From: Candidatus Taylorbacteria bacterium RIFCSPLOWO2_01_FULL_45_15b
GTDB lineage: Bacteria; Patescibacteriota; Minisyncoccia; Phycocordibacterales; 01-FULL-45-15b
Assembly (NCBI GenBank): GCA_001822655.1
Contig: MHRX01000014.1
Location: 1 to 9,928 of the forward strand
Reading direction: 5' to 3'
Length of the DNA stretch: 9,928 nucleotides
In this document: positions 1 to 4,262 of the stretch, one piece after another
Position numbering within the stretch: the first letter of the stretch is position 1
How the letters are laid out: each line of letters opens with the position of its first letter
Program-made: the position numbers and the translations under genes
Notes under the pieces: model-generated
The model's database searches: none
The model's input: the letters and a program-made list of their open reading frames with translations, nothing else
What the model was told of the DNA's origin: nothing

Positions 1-29
1 CGCGAAGCGCGCGCCGTTGCGGAAATTCA

Positions 30-54
30 ATGGGCTTCCATTGCGGAAGCCCAT
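30..54. terminator. Perfect 10-bp hairpin downstream of tRNA-Leu
   Basis: The arms ATGGGCTTCC (30-39) and GGAAGCCCAT (45-54) pair perfectly around a 5-nt loop. It lies 34 nt past the 3' end of the minus-strand tRNA-Leu, so it could end that transcript. However, only a weak T-containing stretch (TTGAATTT) follows it on the minus strand and no T-run follows it on the plus strand. A canonical intrinsic terminator is therefore not proven. A processing or REP-like hairpin is the alternative. Confidence 0.4.
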
Positions 55-88
55 CAAAAAATCTCTGAAAAGGGATTATGTTCTGTCT

Positions 89-179
89 TGGTGGGCCAGG
101 AGGGAATCGAACCCTCATCCGCGTTTAAATGCGGACAACATTTTAAGTGTTGCGCGTATACCAATTCCGCCACTGACCC
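89..179 (-). tRNA. tRNA-Leu (anticodon UAA)
   Basis: Read on the minus strand, the acceptor strands GGGTCAG (179-173) and CTGGCCC (99-93) pair with one G-U. The anticodon stem CAACA/TGTTG encloses loop CTTAAAA with anticodon TAA at 145-143. A long variable arm (TCCGC/GCGGA) marks a class II tRNA, as expected for leucine. The T-loop reads TTCGATT. The discriminator is A, and CCA is encoded (ACCA at 92-89). It reads UUA, and UUG by wobble. I saw no convincing sigma70 promoter in the 60 nt upstream on the minus strand. Confidence 0.96.
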
Positions 180-182
180 ATT

Positions 183-379
183 ATTTCTTTTGAATATTTC
201 TTCCCCGATGTGTACTTTGAAGGCTATGACAATTAGGGCATAATATTCTCACAGAGGCTTTTACGTTTTTGTGAGAATCAGATCGTCGGAGATACTGTAT
301 CAAAAAAAGGCATTGAGCGGAATCGAACACATTGACTGATTGGAGAATTCGTGGATACTGCGATTAGAAAGGGTTTCCA
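183..379. other. Intergenic region with an inverted repeat and a tRNA-like fragment
   Basis: No gene is visible between tRNA-Leu and the next plus-strand gene. The region holds an inverted repeat of ATTCTCACA (245-253) and TGTGAGAAT (270-278) with a 16-nt loop. It also holds the short palindrome GATACTGTATC and, at 309-328, a stretch resembling a tRNA 3' half on the minus strand. The tRNA-like stretch is followed, on the minus strand, by a run of seven T. The right end contains the promoter and ribosome binding site of the next gene. Confidence 0.5.
332..359 (+). promoter_or_regulatory. Putative sigma70 promoter of the 380-904 gene
   Basis: The -35 box is TTGACT (332-337, 5 of 6). A 16-bp spacer separates it from GATACT (354-359, 4 of 6). 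A start near 367 would leave a leader of about 13 nt carrying the GAAAGGG ribosome binding site (368-374) in front of ATG 380. Confidence 0.45.
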
Positions 380-904
380 ATGAATGACATATTTGACAAA
401 GAAGCGAAGCGTTATTTAAAACGCAAGGAGGAGCTAAGGCAGAAAGCAATCAAAAAAAGAAAAACGGATGAGCAAAGATTAGCCGCCACACTCAAGCGGA
501 TTCCCAAACTAATATCAAATCTTTTAGAAACGAGCGAGGGCTTTGCAAAATACTTGTCGAGAGCCGAGACATTTGATGAGCATGAGCGAATTCTCTCTTT
601 TCCGTTGCCAAGGGGCGAGGCGGCCCCTGTAAAAATAAAAGGAACAATTCTCGCTGAATTCAGATACCACGAGCGGCAAAAGAGCTTCGTGCTTGGGCGT
701 GAAGTCGATGTCGAAATTTCCGAAAAAATTGTTCTTATTGAAGAGGATCGGCAAAGGAGAGTGGGCGTTTTTGAATATGCATATGACGGAGGAGGATATG
801 AATGGAAAGAGAGGCAATTTGGCTCCGAAACATCTCGTCTAGCGCGACTGCTCGCCAATCCCAAAACGATCCTTCATACATTGTTTGAATACAGAAAACC
901 CTAG
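380..904 (+). CDS. Hypothetical protein, 174 aa
   Basis: I do not recognise the family. The first 45 residues are very rich in Lys, Arg and Glu and should form a charged helix, possibly a coiled coil. From about residue 75 the protein changes to alternating hydrophobic and charged stretches that look like beta strands (around FRYHERQ, EVDVEIS, IVLIEEDR and VGVFEYAY). A short C-terminal helix follows. There is no signal peptide, no membrane segment and no cysteine, so a cytoplasmic protein is likely; nucleic-acid binding by the basic N-terminus is only a guess. The start is well supported by GAAAGGG 5 nt upstream of ATG. The gene stands alone, with its own promoter and a strong terminator 11 nt past the stop. 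Its neighbours are tRNA-Leu and a convergent lipoprotein gene, which give no functional hint. Confidence 0.75.
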   Translation: MNDIFDKEAKRYLKRKEELRQKAIKKRKTDEQRLAATLKRIPKLISNLLETSEGFAKYLSRAETFDEHERILSFPLPRGEAAPVKIKGTILAEFRYHERQKSFVLGREVDVEISEKIVLIEEDRQRRVGVFEYAYDGGGYEWKERQFGSETSRLARLLANPKTILHTLFEYRKP

Positions 905-914
905 GCGAAGTGCG

Positions 915-937
915 ACGGCAGAGATGCCGTTTTTTTG
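915..937 (+). terminator. Intrinsic terminator of the 380-904 gene
   Basis: The stem ACGGCA (915-920) / TGCCGT (925-930) has loop GAGA, and the stem runs straight into a seven-T run (930-936). It lies 11 nt after the TAG stop, so it is a classic rho-independent terminator. Confidence 0.9.
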
Positions 938-942
938 TTGTA

Positions 943-975
943 AAAAAATTAAAAAACTCCGAAGTTATTCGGAGT
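943..975 (-). terminator. Intrinsic terminator of the minus-strand lipoprotein gene
   Basis: ACTCCGAA (956-963) and TTCGGAGT (968-975) form a perfect 8-bp stem with loop GTTA. On the minus strand the stem is followed by T-rich sequence, complementary to A-runs at 942-956. It begins 15 nt after the TAG stop at 993-991. Together with the plus-strand terminator at 915-937 it insulates the two convergent genes. Confidence 0.88.
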
Positions 976-990
976 AGACCAGACTGGTTG

Positions 991-1254
991 CTATCGTAAT
1001 ACTGCTGTTTTGAGCATTTCTTTTGGAACGGTTTCCTCGGGCACGCATGTGATTGATGGACCACCTTGATTAATCCAAATATATGCGAAACAGAGTCCGG
1101 TGCGCGGATCCTTGATATACGTAATCTTATATATGATCTCGTCAGCTATTTTCTGTTTTTCTTCAATTGTTGCGACATCTTCATTTCGATACGGATCGGT
1201 GCAGCTTACGGTAAGTAGAACGAAGGCGATCAAGACCACGATGACTTTTTGCAT
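991..1254 (-). CDS. Small putative lipoprotein, 87 aa, with a DPRTGLCFAY motif
   Basis: Residues 1-17 form a short hydrophobic export signal (MQKVIVVLIAFVLLTVS) ending at Cys18, consistent with a lipoprotein signal peptide. The lipobox is imperfect, since Thr sits at -3 where Leu, Val or Ile is usual. The mature part is about 70 residues: a charged helix (20-42), then the strand-like ITYIKDPRTGLCFAYIW (44-60) with Cys55, and Cys70 in SITCVP. Cys55 and Cys70 could form a disulfide outside the membrane. The DPRTGLCFAY stretch looks like a conserved core of small secreted or mobile-element proteins, but I cannot name a family. A start at ATG 1254 fits AGAAAG 9 nt upstream. The gene is monocistronic, with promoter and terminator both visible. 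Role unknown. Confidence 0.75.
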   Translation of the reverse strand: MQKVIVVLIAFVLLTVSCTDPYRNEDVATIEEKQKIADEIIYKITYIKDPRTGLCFAYIWINQGGPSITCVPEETVPKEMLKTAVLR

Positions 1255-1275
1255 AGACAGATTCTTTCTGAAGAG

Positions 1276-1304
1276 AATTTAAATTAAAAATATAGATTTG
1301 TCAA
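1276..1304 (-). promoter_or_regulatory. Sigma70-type promoter of the lipoprotein gene
   Basis: On the minus strand a perfect TTGACA (1304-1299) is followed, after 17 nt, by TAAATT (1281-1276, 4 of 6). The predicted start near 1269 leaves a leader of about 15 nt before ATG 1254. Confidence 0.7.
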
Positions 1305-1344
1305 ATTAAAAAATCCAAAAATCTCGTTTCCGCATGGAGCCGCG

Positions 1345-1364
1345 AAAACAAATAAGTTTGTTTT
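1345..1364 (-). terminator. A/T hairpin 3, after the second tRNA-Cys terminal repeat
   Basis: On the minus strand AAAACAAA and TTTGTTTT pair (8 bp) around CTTA. The hairpin follows the tRNA-like CCCACGCC end of unit 2 after only 2 nt, and the T-rich arm lies on the 3' side. It is the last of three such hairpins and separates the tRNA-Cys transcript from the lipoprotein promoter. The low GC content makes efficiency uncertain. Confidence 0.5.
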
Positions 1365-1366
1365 AA

Positions 1367-1460
1367 GGCGTGGGCGGGAATCTTCCTCTACGAGGACGGT
1401 ATAGTCTTCATATCGTGCTCGCTTCGCTGTGCGTGATATATTCAGACTTTTCGATTCCCG
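1367..1460 (-). repeat. tRNA-Cys terminal repeat, unit 2 (candidate structured RNA)
   Basis: Read on the minus strand, the unit starts CGGGAATCGAAAAG and ends GATTCCCGCCCACGCC, the last 16 bases being identical to the 3' end of tRNA-Cys. It can fold into outer stem P1 (1375-1382 with 1453-1460, 8 bp), P2 (AGTCT with AGACT, 1444-1448 and 1403-1407) and P3 (TCCTC/GAGGA, 1396-1392 and 1388-1384, triloop GTA). P2 is followed by facing GA dinucleotides and by ATATC/GATAT. Unit 1 has the same architecture with different paired bases. No ORF explains it. Confidence 0.7.
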
Positions 1461-1463
1461 CAC

Positions 1464-1485
1464 GAAAACTCATAAATGAGTTTTC
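1464..1485 (-). terminator. A/T-rich hairpin 2, between the two terminal repeats
   Basis: GAAAACTCA and TGAGTTTTC form a 9-bp stem around a 4-nt loop, with a TTTT run inside the 3' arm. On the minus strand it lies 8 nt after the tRNA-like end of unit 1. Its position matches hairpins 1 and 3, but its sequence differs. Confidence 0.45.
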
Positions 1486-1493
1486 TACGCTAA

Positions 1494-1577
1494 GGCGTGG
1501 GCGGGAATCGAACTTTACAAGTTCAGTACAGGCTTCACATTTCTAAGAAGAAATATGTTCAGCCTTTTCGATTCCCG
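1494..1577 (-). repeat. tRNA-Cys terminal repeat, unit 1 (candidate structured RNA)
   Basis: On the minus strand this unit begins CGGGAATCGAAAAG and ends with a 20-base copy of the tRNA-Cys 3' end (GTTCGATTCCCGCCCACGCC, 1513-1494). Predicted helices are P1 (1502-1509 with 1570-1577, extendable to 11 bp), P2 (AGGCT/AGCCT, 1565-1561 and 1534-1530) and P3 (GAACTT/AAGTTC, 1524-1519 and 1515-1510, triloop GTA). P2 is extended past tandem GA mismatches by an 8-bp stem with a 2-nt bulge. Compared with unit 2, P2 has a G-C to U-A change and P3 is replaced by other complementary bases, while the GA motif and GTA loop are kept. Confidence 0.7.
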
Positions 1578-1594
1578 AAAAAACTTCGTTTTTT
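1578..1594 (-). terminator. A/T hairpin 1, directly after tRNA-Cys
   Basis: On the minus strand AAAAAAC-GAA-GTTTTTT begins right after the tRNA discriminator base. It gives a 7-bp stem ending in six T. It may act as a weak terminator or as a processing signal for the tRNA 3' end, because the tRNA-like repeats continue directly after it. Confidence 0.5.
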
Positions 1595-1666
1595 AGGCGT
1601 GGGCGGGAATCGAACCCGCGCATGTCGGTTTTGCAGACCGAAGCGTTACCACTTCGCCACCACGCC
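1595..1666 (-). tRNA. tRNA-Cys (anticodon GCA)
   Basis: On the minus strand the acceptor arms GGCGTGG (1666-1660) and CCACGCC (1602-1596) pair perfectly. The D-stem is GCG/CGC. The anticodon stem TCGGT/ACCGA encloses CTGCAAA with anticodon GCA. The T-arm is GCGGG-TTCGATT-CCCGC. The discriminator is U, an identity element for cysteine tRNAs. CCA is not encoded and must be added by CCA-adding enzyme, in contrast to tRNA-Leu here. The -10-like TATACT (1680-1675) lies 8 nt upstream. Its 3' end is duplicated twice downstream. Confidence 0.96.
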
Positions 1667-1669
1667 AAG

Positions 1670-1771
1670 AAATTAGTATACAGTATATAGTATGGAGTAT
1701 TGTCTTTCATAGCACTTCTATATCGGTACTTTATTTCTAAATACCAAATACTACATACTAAATACTAATTT
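1670..1771. repeat. Inverted array of 7-bp repeats (AGTATNN)
   Basis: The plus strand reads AGTATAC AGTATAT AGTATGG AGTATTG in four exact 7-bp steps (1675-1702). The complement of 1739-1771 reads AGTATTT AGTATGT AGTATTT GGTATTT in the same register. With the flanking AAATT the two arms form a 33-nt imperfect inverted repeat (about 26 matches) around a 36-nt spacer (1703-1738). The right arm overlaps the last codons and TAG stop of rbfA. The arrangement suits an AT-rich hairpin or a protein-binding array between rbfA and tRNA-Cys. Several TATACT -10-like hexamers are embedded on the minus strand. Confidence 0.65.
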
Positions 1772-2085
1772 GAGATCTCGTCGAGTTTTTGCCGATTTTT
1801 TTCTCCCAAATCAATTTTGAAAATGAGAAGCGGGGTGGGGTAGATACGAGAATTGTCTCGAATAAATTGTTCCGCATCGCGGCGTTTTCTTTGTAAAAAT
1901 TCCATTGCTGATTTTTCTTTTTCTTGCGGGAGAACCGTACAACAAACTGTAACGCGATTATTTTTATATCCGAGAATAATTTCTGTTACAGTGATGAGCG
2001 AACTTCCGCTCGATTCCTTGAGAATATAGCTTGAAACTAACTCGCGGAGAATATCTTTTTTTCGCGCATCTTTATTTTCGGTCAT
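1765..2085 (-). CDS. rbfA: Ribosome-binding factor A (RbfA-like), 106 aa
   Basis: RbfA binds the small ribosomal subunit and helps late 16S rRNA maturation, notably during cold adaptation. The assignment rests on a RbfA-like succession: an N-terminal helix (ILRELVSSYI), a beta strand (LITVTEIILGYKNNRVTVCC) corresponding to the family's VTVTRVEVS...AKVYVSV stretch, a long helix (KEKSAMEFLQRKRRDAEQFI) and a last strand YPTPLLIFKID matching the typical R-x-P-x-L-x-F end. The length is near the usual 110-130. The context is decisive: the ATG lies 2 nt after the infB stop, and infB-rbfA is a classic bacterial gene order. Translational coupling is likely. The sequence is divergent, so the similarity alone would be moderate. 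Its 3' end overlaps an inverted 7-bp repeat array. Confidence 0.82.
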   Translation of the reverse strand: MTENKDARKKDILRELVSSYILKESSGSSLITVTEIILGYKNNRVTVCCTVLPQEKEKSAMEFLQRKRRDAEQFIRDNSRIYPTPLLIFKIDLGEKNRQKLDEISN

Positions 2086-2087
2086 AA

Positions 2088-3587
2088 TTATCGAGCTATT
2101 GCTACAAAACTTTGTATTTTATCACCCTCCACTATTTCATGTTTAGACTCGATAAGTGCCCCAAATTCAGAATCCTTTGCCGCCTCTACAGCTTTGCGTT
2201 TCATTTGTTGAAGTTCACGTATTCTTCCTCGGCCGATTTCCGCATCGCGGCGTAATATTTTTACCTCACTTCCGAGCTTGAGAGTGCCTTCCTGCACGCG
2301 GCCACCCAATATCTGTTTGTCTTTCGAACGGGAAAAAATCTTCAGAATTTTTGCAGTTCCAGTCAGCTCGTCTACTGTCTCTTTTGGTGTTATTTCTGCC
2401 ACGAGCCCCTTTATTCTGTCGATTAGTTTGTAAATAATCTCGAATGTCTCGATGATTGTTCCAGTGCGATCTGCCGCTCCGCGAGCCTGCGCATCAACTC
2501 GCACGTTGAAGCCAAGAACGCGCGTCCCCGGGTAAGTCATCGCATGTTTGACGTCGTTTTCCGAAATTGCACCCACGTCCGCGGCGACGATCAGAACCTC
2601 GACTTTTTCCGTCTCAATCTTCTTTACTTCAAAACGAATGGCATCGAGCGTGCCCGAAGCGTCGGTTTTTATGACAAGCGGAAGTGAAACTTTACCTTCA
2701 GTCGCATGGATGATCGATCGGGTTCCGGCTCCAGATTTTACTGCCAATATTTTTTCTTCCGCCTCTTTTTTGCTTGGAACGCAAAAAAAAGTATCGCCTG
2801 CAACCGGTAGCTTTGAAAAACCTATAATGCGAATAGGGCTTGAGAATGTCGCCTCTTTGATAGATTTTCCGAGGAAATTCTGCATAATTCTGACCGGGGC
2901 GAATGTGGATCCCGAGACGATAAAATCACCTTGTCGTAGCGTGCCGTTCTTTATAATTAGAGATGCCGCGATTCCTGCTTTAGGGTCAACGTCAGCTTCG
3001 ATAATTATTCCGTCTGCTGATGCGGTCGGGTCAGCTCGAAGCTCCTGAAGTTCTGCCACAAGTATTATAAGATCCAAAAGGGCGGGAATACCCTCGCCGG
3101 TTTTTGAGGATATTGCGATCCAGGGAATATCACCTCCATACCCCTCAAGATATATTTCGCTCTCGGCCAGACTTTGTTTTGTTTTCTCAACATCGCTTTC
3201 GGGCTTGTCAATTTTTGTTATAGCGACAATATAGGGAATTCCAGATTTTATGATATGGTTTTTTGCCTCGATTGTTTGAGGCTTTACTCCATCTTCTCCG
3301 GAAATAACGAGGACTGCTATGTCGGCAACCTCAACACCGCGAGCGCGTATTGCCTGAAACGCTTCATGTCCGGGAGTATCGAGAAATGTTACAAGCCCCT
3401 TTTTTCCCTCCTTCGTCGTATGTTCAACTTCGTACGCGGAGACGTGTTGGGTTATGCCGCCGGTTTCTTTAGCAACAATATTTGTCTTGCGAATATAATC
3501 CAAGAGAGAGGATTTTCCATGGTCAATATGACCCATGATTGCAATGACGGGCGGTCGAGCCATTTTTTTGTCGTTCGTTTTTTGCAT
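2088..3587 (-). CDS. infB: Translation initiation factor IF-2 (short form)
   Basis: IF-2 is the GTPase that delivers initiator fMet-tRNA to the 30S subunit and promotes subunit joining. In the 499-aa reading the G domain shows GHIDHGKS (19-26), GGIT (43-46, switch I), DTPGH (70-74), TKID (124-127, usually NKID) and SSKTG (160-164). Domain II follows, then the IF-2 domain (VGAISENDV) and the C-terminal fMet-tRNA-binding domain with RVQEGTLKLGSEVKILR. The long N-terminal region of typical bacterial IF-2 (700-900 aa) is absent. Translation could also begin at TTG 3599 or ATG 3563 (MARPPV). I chose ATG 3587 because the upstream TATAAT would start transcription near 3594, inside the longer version. 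No Shine-Dalgarno precedes any of the three. It is followed by rbfA 2 nt downstream. Confidence 0.95.
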   Translation of the reverse strand: MQKTNDKKMARPPVIAIMGHIDHGKSSLLDYIRKTNIVAKETGGITQHVSAYEVEHTTKEGKKGLVTFLDTPGHEAFQAIRARGVEVADIAVLVISGEDGVKPQTIEAKNHIIKSGIPYIVAITKIDKPESDVEKTKQSLAESEIYLEGYGGDIPWIAISSKTGEGIPALLDLIILVAELQELRADPTASADGIIIEADVDPKAGIAASLIIKNGTLRQGDFIVSGSTFAPVRIMQNFLGKSIKEATFSSPIRIIGFSKLPVAGDTFFCVPSKKEAEEKILAVKSGAGTRSIIHATEGKVSLPLVIKTDASGTLDAIRFEVKKIETEKVEVLIVAADVGAISENDVKHAMTYPGTRVLGFNVRVDAQARGAADRTGTIIETFEIIYKLIDRIKGLVAEITPKETVDELTGTAKILKIFSRSKDKQILGGRVQEGTLKLGSEVKILRRDAEIGRGRIRELQQMKRKAVEAAKDSEFGALIESKHEIVEGDKIQSFVAIAR

Positions 3588-3600
3588 GTAATTTAGCAAA

Positions 3601-3606
3601 ATTATA
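3601..3606 (-). promoter_or_regulatory. -10 box of infB-rbfA
   Basis: A perfect TATAAT lies on the minus strand just upstream of infB. No TTGACA-like -35 lies at 16-18 nt; that position is covered by an 18-bp palindrome. Predicted transcription from about 3594 would give a very short leader if ATG 3587 is used. Confidence 0.5.
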
Positions 3607-3688
3607 CTAGGTGCGATTCTGCAGAATCGCGTCGTCCCAGTGTCGATTGAGGGACGACGTTATCTGTTTTTTGTTTTTAATACTAGGT
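3604..3688. promoter_or_regulatory. Two palindromes between 9-bp direct repeats, upstream of infB
   Basis: ATACTAGGT occurs at 3604-3612 and again at 3680-3688. Between them lies a perfect 18-bp palindrome (GCGATTCTGCAGAATCGC, 3613-3630). A second inverted repeat, GTCGTCCC (3631-3638) and GGGACGAC (3651-3658) around 12 nt, follows directly, then a T-rich stretch. The palindrome covers the -35 position of the infB promoter and could be an operator. The second hairpin with its T-rich tail could act as a terminator on the plus strand. A small inserted element with target duplication is another reading. Confidence 0.5.
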
Positions 3689-3726
3689 ATCGCGCAATTA
3701 TCAATTAAATCGCGACCGCCTTTACG

Positions 3727-4197
3727 TTAGTTTTGCACCGCGAGTTTTGCTTTCGCAAGAACCTCTTTTTCTTCGGGTGAAAGCGGTGTGTCACTAACCC
3801 ATCGTTTGATGGGTTTTGAAAAAATACTTGTGCGCTCCCGTGCGTACAGGCTTGAAATGATGACGCCGTCGCCGATCTCGTTTACATATGCTGTCGCAAA
3901 ACTCTGATTGCCGCTCTCGCCGTTTCCTCTGAACGCGTTGAAGTGAACTGTCTCACAAGTGCGGAGACTCTTTGAAAGTCTTTTTTCTACACCCGTAAGG
4001 TATTTTTCCATCTCATTTTGGAATCCCCTTGATTCAATCCAACCAGCATTAATTGAACTGATCACGCTCTCGAGACTTTTCCCATCTTTGCCGCTAAGGA
4101 GTCTGGCAATTCTGATTTCGAGTCGGATTATCCAGACGATAAGGACAATTATGGTGATGGCAAGCACATAGCTCAAAACATCAAAAGGGATTTCCAT
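3727..4197 (-). CDS. DUF4446 family membrane protein, 156 aa
   Basis: This belongs to the DUF4446 family, whose function is unknown. A single transmembrane helix spans about residues 8-25 (VLSYVLAITIIVLIVWII). It is followed by a basic stretch and the family-like GKDGKSLE (36-43). A helical, probably coiled-coil segment runs from 50 to 80. The C-terminal core shows the family pattern: VHFNAFRGNGESGNQSFATA (84-103, family V-x-x-NAF-x-x-x-GG-x-x-SF), GDGVIISSLYARE (109-121, family G-x-V-x-T-S-I-H-x-R-E), FSKPI (126-130) and LSPEEKE (139-145). The length is typical. With an N-terminal anchor the core most likely faces the cytoplasm. It is upstream of infB in the same direction, about 140 nt away, and divergent from the desulfurase. 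No clear Shine-Dalgarno is visible. Confidence 0.85.
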   Translation of the reverse strand: MEIPFDVLSYVLAITIIVLIVWIIRLEIRIARLLSGKDGKSLESVISSINAGWIESRGFQNEMEKYLTGVEKRLSKSLRTCETVHFNAFRGNGESGNQSFATAYVNEIGDGVIISSLYARERTSIFSKPIKRWVSDTPLSPEEKEVLAKAKLAVQN

Positions 4198-4204
4198 AAG
4201 AGCG

Positions 4205-4234
4205 CATATTACAAAAAAAAGGCCGTTTAAGCAA
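4205..4234 (-). promoter_or_regulatory. Weak candidate promoter for the DUF4446 gene
   Basis: On the minus strand TTGCTT is followed, after 17 nt containing eight T in a row, by TAATAT. Both boxes match poorly (3 of 6 and 4 of 6). The 65-nt gap between this gene and the divergent desulfurase must hold both promoters. Confidence 0.25.
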
Positions 4235-4262
4235 GGGTGGGATTGACGAGTGTGGAATAAAA

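Noticed and set aside
1..243. Plus-strand open frames entering from the left edge and running through the tRNA-Leu region
   Set aside because: Two frames are open here, but both read antisense through the tRNA gene and give the typical spurious peptides produced by tRNA-Leu. The part before the tRNA is too short to judge.
1367..1577. Hammerhead ribozyme or integron attC site
   Set aside because: CTGA and CGAAA occur in both units, but the full CUGANGA core and the cleavage triplet arrangement are missing. No RYYYAAC/GTTRRRY pair of attC type could be defined.
1367..1614. CRISPR array
   Set aside because: There are only three direct repeat copies of 16-20 bp, all derived from the tRNA 3' end. 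The intervening sequences share structure instead of being unrelated spacers, and no cas gene is present.
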